Shown here piece after piece: positions 17,882 through 26,384 of a stretch of DNA of 64,000 nt. The stretch comes from Emticicia aquatilis (GTDB taxonomy: Bacteria; Bacteroidota; Bacteroidia; Cytophagales; Spirosomataceae): the NCBI RefSeq assembly GCF_014644295.1, contig NZ_BMKK01000003.1, positions 186,001 through 250,000 of the forward strand, written 5' to 3'. A program made the position numbers and the translations under genes. The stretch's first letter is position 1; each line of letters starts with the position of its first letter. The notes below the pieces were generated by a model. It saw only the letters and a list, made by a program, of their open reading frames with translations. It did not search any database and was not told the DNA's origin.

Positions 17882-20800
17882 TTAGAAAGTAATGTTTAAA
17901 CCCAAATTATATCTTTTCACTGTTGGATAAGCCCCTTGCGATGCCCAACCTGTTCCCGCAAAATTCGACTCTCTATCATCAGGCATTTTACTCCAAGCAT
18001 AGAGGTTATTGCCATTCAGATATACTCTAAGGCTATTGAAACCTAATTTTCGACTAAGTTCTGAAGTAAATGTATAGGCGATTTCGGCATTCTTTAATCT
18101 CACATACGAGCCATCGTACATATACTGCGTGCCTCGGTAGTCGCCAAAAGGAGTAGTTAACCAGCGTGGAATTGGCGTTCCGTTTGGATTCTGTGGCGTC
18201 CAGTATTCACCTTCCTTATACACTGTGTTGCTCTGAGCATTCAAACTCGTGAAAACAACTTGACGAGTTACGTTATTAACGGCGTATAACTGAACAAACG
18301 CAGAAAGCCCTTTCCAGTCTAAACCTAAAGTAGCATTATAGGTGTTTTGTGGCCATCCTGTATGCCCATACGGGATTCTATCTTGCGAATCTATCACCCC
18401 ATCAGCATTGTAATCCACTAAGTAGTAGTTACCAACTAATTTCTGATTATCATTTACGTTGTGCATTGTACTACCATACAATTGGTCCCAAGTATTATAA
18501 ATTCCGTTGTTTACGAAAGAATAAACTTGGTCAATTTGCATTCCTTCTGGTTTCTGATAATCTGGTAGCAATTCAGGTGTAGCACGTTCCAAGATTTTGT
18601 TTTCCGTATGAGTCATGTTAAGGTCAGACCACAAACGGAATTTTCCGATATTTTTATTGAAATGTAATTCAATTTCGTAACCTTTCGATTTTACTGCACC
18701 TAAGTTGGCCACAGGTGGAGCCGCTCCAAAATAACTCGGAACATCAGACCTTCCAGTCAACAAAATTTTACTTCTATTATCTTGAAAAACATCTGCTTTA
18801 CCTTTTACCAAACCTTTGAGAATCTCAAAATCTAATCCTAAATTGAACTTCTCAGATTCTTCCCACTGAACAGTTGGATTTCCAACCGTTGCCTGCGAAT
18901 ACCAAGTATATGGACTTTGCTCGGCTGCCTCGTTAGTAACTCCTAATCTTGACCTTCCGCCGTAAGCCCATTGCTCTAAATATGGCCATCTGACACCCAA
19001 ATTATCAAAACCTGTTTGACCATACGACATACGGAGTTTCAAGGAATTAATGAATTTTATTGGTTTCATGAAGCTTTCATTAGAGATAACCCAGTTTGCT
19101 CCACCCGAAGAGAAAAATGCAAAGCGGTAATCTTTTGCAAATTGCTCCGAGCCATTATACGCTCCGTTATATTCAATAGTATATCGGTTATTGAAGTTAT
19201 AGGTAGTTCTAAAAACCCAGTCTTCACGATATGATGGAATGGTATTTCCGCTGGCAAAAATATTTCTATTAGTCAAGCCCATTGCTGTAATATTGTGCTT
19301 ACCCGCAATTGTTTTGTTATAATTCAGTTGTAATTGATAAAACAAACGTCTTTGACTCGCTCCAATATTTCCAGCCGCTGGCGACCATTTGATACCCTCT
19401 TGAAAATCAAAACCTGTAATACCATCAACGGCTTGTTGGAAAGACTCAACTCCATTGTCGGGGTTTATCCATTTGCGTTGTGTTCCATTGAAAAGGTCAT
19501 TTACACCACGGTCAGACTCCACAAAAGTATTATCCAGCGAAACTGTTCCAGATGCTCTCAGACCTTTAACGAGTCGGTCTAAATCTTGTTCCAAAGTAAA
19601 GTCAGTTGTGATTCTGGCAGTTGTTTGGTATTGAATCCCGCCAATTGCAAGGCTTAAAGCTGAGTTTTCGGCCCTTGCTTGGTTAGGTGCGTAGAAGCCC
19701 CACGAACCGTCAGAATATTTTGGTAAGAATAAATCTGGTGCAGCACTGTACGCATCAATCCAAGGGCCATATTGGTTTCCTGTGAAACCCCACGGACTCT
19801 TTCTGATACCATACGAACCTGAGAGATTTGTTTTGAATAAAGTACTTTTTGATAACTGAAAGTCTAAATTACTGCGAACATTCAGACGATTGAAGCCAAA
19901 ACCTTGTTGGTATCCACGTTTGTTATCGTAGGTCTTAAATAAGTCAGCTTCTTGCAAGAAATCAGCACTGGTAAAGTATTTTACCAGACTTGTTCCACCA
20001 CTTATGTTCAAGTTTGCATTGTTTGAAATGGCGTAAGGCTTGAATAATGCTTCTTCCCAATCGACGTTTGGATAACGCTCGGCTTCTGCCAAGTTTGCAG
20101 GAAAACGATATTTATTGATTATCGCTTGTGGAGTATAATTTCTCCAACCTTCTGGTCTTGCAGCAAGTTCGTATTCAATCGCATCATTTCTTATTCTTAG
20201 AGCGTCATACGAATCATACTTTTGTGGCAATTTCGATGGTGCTTTCACAATCGTATTCACGGTGGCACGTATCGAAGCTTTACCTGTTTGACCTCGCTTA
20301 GTAGTAATCAAGATTACACCATTTGCACCTCTTGACCCAAAAACTGCCGTAGCTGAAGCATCTTTTAGAACCGTAATTGTTTCTACCGAACTGATATCAA
20401 CACTATTCATCGGACGCTCAACTCCATCAACAAGTATTAATGGCTCTGAGTTATTCCATGAACTACGACCACGAATGAGAATCTGTGGGTCTTCTGAGCC
20501 AGGAAGTCCAGTACTTGCATTTGTAATTAACCCCGGAACATTACCTGTCAATGCCGCTCCTATACTCGAAACTCCACCAGCTCTTTCAAGCTCTTTGTTG
20601 GTAGTTTGAGTAACAGACGCAACAACACCTTCTTTCTTTTGTCTTCCATAACCAACCACTACCACCTCGGATAACTCCGATAGAATTTCTTCTAATACTA
20701 CATTAATAATTTTCTCATTCCCAACAACAACCTCTTTCGCCTTGTATCCAACAGAGCTAAAAACCAAAACCTGTTTTGGAATACAAGTAATTGAGTACTC

Positions 20801-21010
20801 TCCAGTCGCCCCCGAATTTACTCCTCGGGTTGTTCCCTTAATAGTAACCGTTGCTCCAGGAATAGTCTCACCTGTGTTAGATTTAACCGTTCCCTTTACA
20901 GTTTGAGCTTTTACCGAAAAGCTCGAAAAACCAATCAGAAGCAAAACGCCCCATACAATTAAGTACCGCTTTTTCCAAGTGATTGAAATGTACAAGTCAA
21001 TTTGTTTCAT
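17882..21010 (-). CDS. xusA: SusC-family TonB-dependent transporter (first pair, XusA type)
   Basis: First gene of the operon; 1042 residues. Basic N-terminus and a hydrophobic stretch (16-34) ending 'VKAQ' form the signal peptide. A carboxypeptidase-regulatory-like domain spans about 37-120, followed by the TonB box 'EVVVVGYGRQKKEG', a plug with 'ILIRGRSSWNNSEPLILVDGVE' and 'VFGSRGANGVILITTKRG', and a 22-strand barrel with a terminal F. Imports xylo-oligosaccharides using TonB energy; the substrate is inferred from the two GH10 enzymes and the synteny with known xylan loci. The 647-base region upstream contains the GTGTCA site shared with the stand-alone xylanase gene. Confidence 0.93.
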   Translation of the reverse strand: MKQIDLYISITWKKRYLIVWGVLLLIGFSSFSVKAQTVKGTVKSNTGETIPGATVTIKGTTRGVNSGATGEYSITCIPKQVLVFSSVGYKAKEVVVGNEKIINVVLEEILSELSEVVVVGYGRQKKEGVVASVTQTTNKELERAGGVSSIGAALTGNVPGLITNASTGLPGSEDPQILIRGRSSWNNSEPLILVDGVERPMNSVDISSVETITVLKDASATAVFGSRGANGVILITTKRGQTGKASIRATVNTIVKAPSKLPQKYDSYDALRIRNDAIEYELAARPEGWRNYTPQAIINKYRFPANLAEAERYPNVDWEEALFKPYAISNNANLNISGGTSLVKYFTSADFLQEADLFKTYDNKRGYQQGFGFNRLNVRSNLDFQLSKSTLFKTNLSGSYGIRKSPWGFTGNQYGPWIDAYSAAPDLFLPKYSDGSWGFYAPNQARAENSALSLAIGGIQYQTTARITTDFTLEQDLDRLVKGLRASGTVSLDNTFVESDRGVNDLFNGTQRKWINPDNGVESFQQAVDGITGFDFQEGIKWSPAAGNIGASQRRLFYQLQLNYNKTIAGKHNITAMGLTNRNIFASGNTIPSYREDWVFRTTYNFNNRYTIEYNGAYNGSEQFAKDYRFAFFSSGGANWVISNESFMKPIKFINSLKLRMSYGQTGFDNLGVRWPYLEQWAYGGRSRLGVTNEAAEQSPYTWYSQATVGNPTVQWEESEKFNLGLDFEILKGLVKGKADVFQDNRSKILLTGRSDVPSYFGAAPPVANLGAVKSKGYEIELHFNKNIGKFRLWSDLNMTHTENKILERATPELLPDYQKPEGMQIDQVYSFVNNGIYNTWDQLYGSTMHNVNDNQKLVGNYYLVDYNADGVIDSQDRIPYGHTGWPQNTYNATLGLDWKGLSAFVQLYAVNNVTRQVVFTSLNAQSNTVYKEGEYWTPQNPNGTPIPRWLTTPFGDYRGTQYMYDGSYVRLKNAEIAYTFTSELSRKLGFNSLRVYLNGNNLYAWSKMPDDRESNFAGTGWASQGAYPTVKRYNLGLNITF

Positions 21011-21657
21011 AAGTCGAAAAAATATGAATCATTTAATAAATAATATGAATTTACTTTTGCAAAGTAAGGTGATGAACAAAAAATACAGTAGCACTATTCA
21101 CTAAATAAGCAATACAAATGTTCAGTAATATTAAAAAGTGTCATGTTTACACAATTGTTCTTACTTTTTGAGACCTTGCTCATAAGAATATTAGAGAAAT
21201 TAAGGGCGAAGAGGTGAGAATTTAATGAGTGAGCAAATGCTCAACAGCATATAGAAAAGTCCTTAACATTTAAAATTCGCCAGTAGATTTATGCGAATGA
21301 ATCTGATAATTAAGGTATAAACTTTGAGTTTACCAATACTATAGTAGCACTTATATAAATCGAAGAGGAGGAAAAAACTGTTAAATCTACACAGCATTAA
21401 TTTAATCGATTAATGTTAAGCATAAAAAAGAGGTTGCTTTTGTGGGTTAAATTCTCATTTAACTCTACATGAAATCCTCGGAACATTATCAAGAACTTAC
21501 TTTCGATAATGACTTCCGAAATATTCGCCTTTTTTGAGTTGGTTTATTTTTTGTATTGAAAAAAGGAGGTTTTTAGAAACAAATTTATGATAGTAATTTT
21601 TGAAGAAGCTAAATGAAACTGCCTATTTTTGTTAGATTTTAAATCTTAAAGAATCTG
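21011..21657. other. 647-base divergent control region between xus operon and VOC gene
   Basis: No gene is visible. The part nearest xusA holds a near-consensus -7 element on the minus strand (TTACTTTG, complement of about 21058-21065) and the dyad at 21133-21152. The rest is AT-rich with no convincing stem, RNA motif or reading frame. The plus-strand promoter of the VOC gene should lie in the last 100 bases, but no unambiguous TTG/TAnnTTTG pair was found. Confidence 0.6.
21133..21152. promoter_or_regulatory. candidate HTCS operator upstream of xusA
   Basis: AAAAAGTGTCATGTTTACAC matches the site upstream of the GH10 gene (3724-3743) at 17 of 20 positions. It lies about 125 bases before the xusA start and some 70 bases upstream of the possible -7 element, a plausible place for an activator. 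The dyad is imperfect here (GTGTCA...TTACAC). Confidence 0.5.
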
Positions 21658-22032
21658 ATGACTACCATAAAACCCTTTCTTACTGTAAATAACGGCCAAA
21701 AAGCCGTAGAATTTTATCAAGCTGCTTTTGCTGCCATCGAAACCAAAAGATGGGAAATGGCAGATGGCAAGATTTCATCAGTTTTGGAGATAGAAAAGGC
21801 CGAATTTTATGTAGCCGACGAAGAACCAGAAAATGGAAATTTCAGTACAAGTTCACAATCAAACTGCTCAATTAGGGTAATACTCAACACCAAAAACGCC
21901 GATAGTTTTTTTGAAAAAGCTATAAATTTAGGAGCAACTGAAATTTGCCCAATGACTACCGAAGAAAATTGGAGAATCGGTAAATTGAAAGACCCTTTTG
22001 GACATATTTGGGAAATTGGATATGAGTTATAA
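21658..22032 (+). CDS. VOC-superfamily (PhnB/glyoxalase-like) protein
   Basis: 124-residue protein of the vicinal-oxygen-chelate fold. Two beta-alpha-beta-beta-beta units are visible: 'IKPFLTVNNGQKAVEFYQAAF' opens the first and 'SIRVILNTKNADSFFEKAINLGA' the second, and the typical ending 'LKDPFGHIWEIGYEL' is present. PhnB-type members bind a metal or a small hydrophobic molecule; the usual metal-coordinating set is only partly present (H in 'DPFGH'), so the reaction is unknown. The next gene starts 12 bases downstream, so the two form a short operon. It opens the cluster of small stress/detoxification-type genes and points away from the xylan operon. Confidence 0.8.
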   Translation: MTTIKPFLTVNNGQKAVEFYQAAFAAIETKRWEMADGKISSVLEIEKAEFYVADEEPENGNFSTSSQSNCSIRVILNTKNADSFFEKAINLGATEICPMTTEENWRIGKLKDPFGHIWEIGYEL

Positions 22033-22044
22033 AACGATTAGGCA

Positions 22045-22500
22045 ATGATAAAGACTATTTTAGACCCAAAACTTAGAGACGAAACTATACAAAGAGTTCA
22101 GCAACTAAAATCTAATTTAATACCCATTTGGGGCACAATGAATGCCTATCAAATGCTAAAACATTGCCGACTTTTTGAGGCTTGGATTCATGGTATTGGT
22201 GAATGGGACTATAGCTCTTCACGAAGTACACCTCTCCAAGCCGCCGAAGCTTTGGCTAATATCACCTCTGATGATACTCCCTTGATGTTATTTGCTCCAA
22301 GTAGCGAAATTCTGATAGTAACCGATACAGAAGGAGATTTCGAAACGGAGAAAAATACATGGATTGATTACTTAAAACGTTATAAATCATACAGTAACCC
22401 CGCATTTGTACATGATTTCTTTGGCAAAATGACCAAAGAGCAAATTGGTATTCTTGCATATAAACACACCGACCATCATTTACGACAGTTTGGTGTGTGA
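22045..22500 (+). CDS. DUF1569 / DinB-like protein
   Basis: 151-residue helical-bundle protein. 'IWGTMNAYQMLKHCRLFEAW' near residues 30-50 and 'KHTDHHLRQFGV' at the end carry the three histidines expected to bind a divalent metal in the DinB four-helix fold. DUF1569 members are uncharacterised; some DinB relatives are thiol-dependent transferases (bacillithiol or glutathione type), but that is family knowledge and not shown here. It follows the VOC gene by 12 bases on the same strand and converges with the AraC gene. Confidence 0.8.
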   Translation: MIKTILDPKLRDETIQRVQQLKSNLIPIWGTMNAYQMLKHCRLFEAWIHGIGEWDYSSSRSTPLQAAEALANITSDDTPLMLFAPSSEILIVTDTEGDFETEKNTWIDYLKRYKSYSNPAFVHDFFGKMTKEQIGILAYKHTDHHLRQFGV

Positions 22501-22547
22501 GAAGTAAGATTCTCCGAATTTAGATTTTACTAAACAAGTAGTTGGTT

Positions 22548-23459
22548 TTAGTTGAAACTCGCCCGAAATTCCAGCGGACTTTTCTTAGTTTTTGTCTTAA
22601 ATAATTTACTAAATGACTGGGAATGTTCAAAGCCCAAATCATAGGCAATTTCAGAAACCGTCAGACTCGTCGTAGATAACCTTTCTTTAGCTTTTTCGAT
22701 AAGTTTTTCGTGGATGTGTTGCTGCGTACTTTGCCCTGTCAAGTTTTTTAGAAGTCCTCTCAGATAACTGGGCGAAACGTTTAATTCTCCCGAAATATAC
22801 TGAACCGTTGGCAATCCTTTTGTTATCAAATCTTCTTCGTTAAAATAATGAGTTAGTAGTTTTTCTAACCGGTCAAGAATCTGGTGATTAGAAATTTTTC
22901 GAGTTATAAATTGTCGTTGGTAAAAACGTTCGGCGTAGTTGAATAGCGTTTCAAGGTGCGAAATAATGATATTTTGACTGAAATTATCAATGTTTGAATG
23001 GTATTCGTTTTCAATATTTTGTATGATGCCGTTAATAGTAGATTCTTCTTTATCCGATATAAACAAGGCTTCACTGACCGCATAATCAAAAAAATCATAT
23101 TTCTTGATTTTATTCGCCAGTGGTGTACCCCACAAAAGGTCGGGATGAACCAATAACACCCAACCCGAAAGGTCATCTTCGGGACTTGCCCCCGCTCCTC
23201 GCATGATTTGATTAGGTGCTACAAACATCAACATTCCTTCGTCGAAATCATACGTTTGTTGCCCGTAATGCAATTTATTACAAAAGCCTTTTTTGAGCGA
23301 AATAAAATAAAAATCGAACAAAAAAGCCGCCGTAGATGCATCAATATCGGGAGCTTGAATATCGGCGTATCGAACCACCGAAACCAGCGGATGCACTGGT
23401 TTGGGCAAACCCATGATTCGATGCCCCTCGGTGATAGTTTTTATTTTTATGTGTTGCAT
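22548..23459 (-). CDS. AraC-family transcriptional regulator
   Basis: 303 residues. The N-terminal 190 residues form a cupin-like sensing domain ('VSVVRYADIQAPDIDASTAAFLFDFYFISLKKGFC...FDEGMLMFVAPNQ' region). The last 100 residues are an AraC double helix-turn-helix with 'YISGELNVSPSYLRGLLKNLTG' and 'TVSEIAYDLGFEHSQSFSKLFKTKTKKSPLEFR'. The gene begins only 5 bases after the DoxX-like gene and follows the short-chain dehydrogenase, so it is the last gene of a three-gene operon that it probably controls. The ligand is unknown. Confidence 0.9.
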   Translation of the reverse strand: MQHIKIKTITEGHRIMGLPKPVHPLVSVVRYADIQAPDIDASTAAFLFDFYFISLKKGFCNKLHYGQQTYDFDEGMLMFVAPNQIMRGAGASPEDDLSGWVLLVHPDLLWGTPLANKIKKYDFFDYAVSEALFISDKEESTINGIIQNIENEYHSNIDNFSQNIIISHLETLFNYAERFYQRQFITRKISNHQILDRLEKLLTHYFNEEDLITKGLPTVQYISGELNVSPSYLRGLLKNLTGQSTQQHIHEKLIEKAKERLSTTSLTVSEIAYDLGFEHSQSFSKLFKTKTKKSPLEFRASFN

Positions 23460-23464
23460 TTCAA

Positions 23465-23818
23465 TTAGCTTTTAAACGGATATTTCAACCAAATCATAAC
23501 CAAAGGCATTATCAAAAACGGAATTTCCATCAAAACCATTTTGAAATTACCCGCACGAGTTGCCAAAGCCATAATCAACAAGATTGACATCGCATTGAGT
23601 ACATTTCCAACAAAAAATGTTCTCGGAATCATTAAAAGTACGCCAACCAAAATCGTCAAAATACCAAATATTGGTACGAATGCCTCCGAGATACCTAATT
23701 CATTCAACATTTTAAGCGATTGCGGATTATTTTTATAGTTAAACGTGTCCCAACCGTGTTTGAAACTCAAGCCTACCGAAACCACGAGTAAGCACAAAGA
23801 AATTATATTTTTTACCAT
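23465..23818 (-). CDS. DoxX-like integral membrane protein
   Basis: 117 residues if started at the ATG at 23818 ('MVKNIISL'); the reading frame is open for another 36 codons, but they are charged and unlike the family. Four hydrophobic segments are visible: about 3-20, 45-64, 68-87 and 91-110. DoxX-like proteins are small four-helix membrane proteins of unclear function, often next to redox enzymes or thiol-stress genes. It lies between a short-chain dehydrogenase (61-base gap) and an AraC regulator (5-base gap). Confidence 0.7.
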   Translation of the reverse strand: MVKNIISLCLLVVSVGLSFKHGWDTFNYKNNPQSLKMLNELGISEAFVPIFGILTILVGVLLMIPRTFFVGNVLNAMSILLIMALATRAGNFKMVLMEIPFLIMPLVMIWLKYPFKS

Positions 23819-23879
23819 TTTATTAGCTGTTTTGATTTTAATACTACACAAAATTTGAAAAAATCGCAAATATGAGACC

Positions 23880-24659
23880 CTACAATTTGTTTTCTTTTTT
23901 AGCTTTTTTAAACTCACCATGTCCAAAACTTAATAGCATTTTCGGAGCGATTCTACTCGCTACTTTTATGATATTTATCAAAAATGGCTTTAATTCTGGT
24001 TTATCTTTTTGCAGCCCTTCTATTACTACTTTTACCATTTTATCAACTTCCATCATCATACTTGGATTCGGCTGTACCGCCCAATCATTTTGAAGGTTTG
24101 TTTTTACGCCAGGCGGAATCATTTCAAAAACTTTCACGTTGGTTTCTTCCAATTGCAAACGCAAAGCCTGAGTATATGCACGTACACCTGCTTTGGTGGC
24201 ACTATAAATTGGGGCAATCGAATAAGGCATGAAAGCAATTCCTGAAGATACATTGACGATGGCGGCCGATTTCTGCTTCACTAAATGGGGCAAAAATTGA
24301 TGCACCATTTGGATGGTTCCAGAAAGGTTAGTTGAAACCTCACGATTGATATTTTCCAAATCGAAACTGGCATCTTGTAAGTCAATTAGCCTCATTTGCC
24401 CTGCGTTATTGATGATAATATTCAAGTCAGGAAAATGACGTGTAACGTCGTTGTAAAGTTTTTCAATGTCTGATGCTTTACTTATATCGCTCTGGAAAGT
24501 ATTAACTTTGGGAAAAGCTTTTTTTGTTTCGGCCAGTGCATGAAGGTTTCGCCCTGTAACAATAATGTTTGAGCCTTGTTCGGTCAGTTGTTTGACAAGC
24601 TCAAGACCTATTCCGCTTGTTCCTCCTGTAATGAGTATGGTGCTATTTTTTAAATCCAT
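23880..24659 (-). CDS. short-chain dehydrogenase/reductase (DltE-like)
   Basis: NAD(P)-dependent oxidoreductase of the classical SDR type, 259 residues. Rossmann motif 'TGGTSGIG' at 11-18, 'NNAG' at 84-87, catalytic S139 in 'VNVSSG' and Y152/K156 in 'YSATK' are all in place. The start at 24659 ('MDLKNSTILITGG') is preferred over an upstream in-frame codon because a palindromic operator (24682-24698) lies inside the extra part. The substrate is not predictable. First gene of the SDR-DoxX-AraC operon. A close functional analogue is encoded at 29.5 kb, but the two are not near-identical. Confidence 0.88.
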   Translation of the reverse strand: MDLKNSTILITGGTSGIGLELVKQLTEQGSNIIVTGRNLHALAETKKAFPKVNTFQSDISKASDIEKLYNDVTRHFPDLNIIINNAGQMRLIDLQDASFDLENINREVSTNLSGTIQMVHQFLPHLVKQKSAAIVNVSSGIAFMPYSIAPIYSATKAGVRAYTQALRLQLEETNVKVFEMIPPGVKTNLQNDWAVQPNPSMMMEVDKMVKVVIEGLQKDKPELKPFLINIIKVASRIAPKMLLSFGHGEFKKAKKENKL

Positions 24660-24681
24660 TGTTTTGTTATTTTGTTGATGC

Positions 24682-24698
24682 AAAGTTGCAGCAACTTT
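24682..24698. promoter_or_regulatory. palindromic operator upstream of the SDR-DoxX-AraC operon
   Basis: AAAGTTGC-A-GCAACTTT is a perfect 8-base inverted repeat around a single base, 23 bases before the dehydrogenase start. On the minus strand its left half overlaps a CAACTTTG element that could be the -7 box, so a bound protein would block or position RNA polymerase. A second, 7-base repeat (ACTTTCG/CGAAAGT) lies at 24722-24742. Confidence 0.55.
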
Positions 24699-24787
24699 AA
24701 CCAACAGATTTAACCAAAACGACTTTCGTTGTAGCCGAAAGTGTATTTCATGATGGAATCATTTAAAAAATCAATTCTCTGTAAATG

Positions 24788-24831
24788 AAAAATCCCTTAC
24801 TGACTAAAATGTTTGCCAGTAAGGGATTTTT
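24788..24831. terminator. bidirectional intrinsic terminator
   Basis: AAAAATCCCTTACTG (24788-24802) pairs perfectly with CAGTAAGGGATTTTT (24817-24831); a T-run follows in either direction. It ends the transcript of the carboxymuconolactone-decarboxylase-like gene, whose stop is 16 bases away. Confidence 0.88.
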
Positions 24832-24846
24832 AAATACTTTCTTTAA

Positions 24847-25287
24847 TTACTTCGACACAGGAAGTTGCGTACTGATGGCAATTCTATTCCAAGCATTGAT
24901 AGCAACCGTAATCATTATCAACTGAGCAATGCTAGTTTCGTCGTAGAATTTTTTGGCGTTTTCATAAGTAGCTTTAGAAAGCCCACCATGACTGATGAAC
25001 GTAACTTCTTCGGCAACCGCCAAAGCAGCTTTTTCTTCTTCTGTGAAAATATCCGTTTCTTTCCAAGCATCTAATAAAAACAACCTTTTAGCAGTTTCAC
25101 CATTTTTCATAGCACTGGCCGTGTGCATATCAATACAGAAAGCACATTGATTCAATTGAGACGCTCTGACTTTGATTAACTCCTTGGTGATGAGAGGGAT
25201 ATTGATATTTGAAAGTGTGTTTTCTACACCGTACATAGCCTTCCAAGCTTCTGGGAAAGCTGTCTGAATTTTTACTCTGTTGCTCAT
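24847..25287 (-). CDS. carboxymuconolactone decarboxylase-family (AhpD-like) protein
   Basis: 146-residue helical protein with the redox motif C48-x-x-C51-x-x-x-H55 ('NQCAFCIDMH'), the signature of AhpD-type alkylhydroperoxidases. 'MYGVENTLSNINIPLITKELIKVRASQLN' precedes it as in other family members. It may reduce peroxides with help from a thiol partner. The gene follows the small Crp/Fnr regulator gene on the same strand after 65 bases, a common pairing in Bacteroidota, which suggests that this regulator controls it. Confidence 0.88.
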   Translation of the reverse strand: MSNRVKIQTAFPEAWKAMYGVENTLSNINIPLITKELIKVRASQLNQCAFCIDMHTASAMKNGETAKRLFLLDAWKETDIFTEEEKAALAVAEEVTFISHGGLSKATYENAKKFYDETSIAQLIMITVAINAWNRIAISTQLPVSK

Positions 25288-25352
25288 TTTTCCTTTGTTT
25301 TAAATTATATTACAAAGGTGGCAGATGAGAATCTTAATAAACTTAAACTGGT

Positions 25353-25928
25353 TTAAGAAATGCTTTTTCTTCTGATTTCGCTCAAATATTCTGGTGTAAA
25401 ACCAAGATATGAAGCGACGAGATATTGCGGAACTCGTTGGAGAAATTCGGGTTGGACTTTTCGAAAAAAATGGTAAAGCTCTTCTCGTGAATGTTCGTAC
25501 CGAAACTTGTTTCGTCTCTGGGCAGCGGCATAAGTTCGTTGATACACGCACCTAAAGTACTTTTCCATGAGTGGGTGGGCATCTAACATTTTATCGTGAG
25601 CATCTCGATGAAGTACTAAAACTTCAGTATTTTCTACTGCCTGAATAAAAAATTCTGACGGAGTTTGATTGATAAAAGAGAAGGTTTCTGTCATCCACCA
25701 GTTTTCGATGGCGAATTCGGTGGTTTGTTCTACACCTTTTCCGTTGATAAAAAATTTCCGTAGAATGCCTTTTGTTACAAAATAGCTCGCCTTGCAGACC
25801 TGTCCTTCGTTTAGTAGGTTTTCTTTTTTCTTAAAGTGCTGCACTTTAAAATAACTGATGATTTTGGCAAACTCATCATCACTCATTTTTACGAATTTAT
25901 TAATATGGGTTTTGAAAGAATCATCCAT
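25353..25928 (-). CDS. Crp/Fnr-family transcriptional regulator (divergent recognition helix)
   Basis: 191 residues from the ATG at 25928; a TTG one codon earlier is possible. An N-terminal cyclic-nucleotide-binding-like beta-roll (about 10-120) lacks the arginine that binds the cAMP phosphate, and a C-terminal winged helix follows. The recognition helix region reads 'YLGFTPEYLSEIRRK', without the R-E-x-x-x-R pattern of true CRP, so its DNA site is probably different. Upstream of the AhpD-like gene on the same strand, so likely its regulator. Confidence 0.85.
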   Translation of the reverse strand: MDDSFKTHINKFVKMSDDEFAKIISYFKVQHFKKKENLLNEGQVCKASYFVTKGILRKFFINGKGVEQTTEFAIENWWMTETFSFINQTPSEFFIQAVENTEVLVLHRDAHDKMLDAHPLMEKYFRCVYQRTYAAAQRRNKFRYEHSREELYHFFRKVQPEFLQRVPQYLVASYLGFTPEYLSEIRRKSIS

Positions 25929-25963
25929 CAATGAAAAGTTAATAGTATAATGACTCCTAATTT

Positions 25964-25996
25964 ACGGGGTAATTTAGTAAATTCAAATTACCCCGT
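25964..25996. terminator. terminator-like hairpin
   Basis: ACGGGGTAATTT (25964-25975) pairs perfectly with AAATTACCCCGT (25985-25996) and is followed on the plus strand by six T. It stands between the DoxX gene stop (26003, minus strand) and the Crp/Fnr start, so it most likely ends the upstream DoxX transcript. Confidence 0.7.
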
Positions 25997-26002
25997 TTTT
26001 TC

Positions 26003-26380
26003 TTATTTTATTAGAGCCAAATACTTTTCTCTATTTTCAAAAATTACCCAAAGTTCTACGGCCACAAATACCAATGCGATGGGCATTCCAGAAGTATCTG
26101 TAACGGTGTTGATTAACAATATGCCCACTATTATCGGAAATAACATGAGTGCCGCTAAGGCTCTTGTTTTGGGAATAATGAATAAAATTCCGCCAATTAT
26201 TTCAACAACTGCCACTAAGGGCATCAACCAACCAATTTCGGTGAAGGCATTGAATGCTTTTTGCAGATTTTCGGACAAATTTGCTGGTGCTGGCATATAA
26301 TTAAAAAGCTTGTTTAGCCCAGCGTTCACCATCATCAACCCAAACAATAACGATGCAACAAATAATATTTTATTTTTCAT
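26003..26380 (-). CDS. DoxX-family integral membrane protein
   Basis: 125 residues with four predicted membrane helices (about 5-22, 50-69, 74-94 and 98-116). 'GLMMVNAGLNKLFNYMPAP' in the first part and 'MPLVAVVEIIGGILFIIPKTRALAALMLFPI' in the middle are typical of the DoxX/SURF4-like fold. Function is not established; relatives are linked to thiol and oxidative stress. The start codon lies 4 bases after the end of the SRPBCC-VOC gene, so the two are co-transcribed. Confidence 0.8.
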   Translation of the reverse strand: MKNKILFVASLLFGLMMVNAGLNKLFNYMPAPANLSENLQKAFNAFTEIGWLMPLVAVVEIIGGILFIIPKTRALAALMLFPIIVGILLINTVTDTSGMPIALVFVAVELWVIFENREKYLALIK

Positions 26381-26384
26381 TCTT

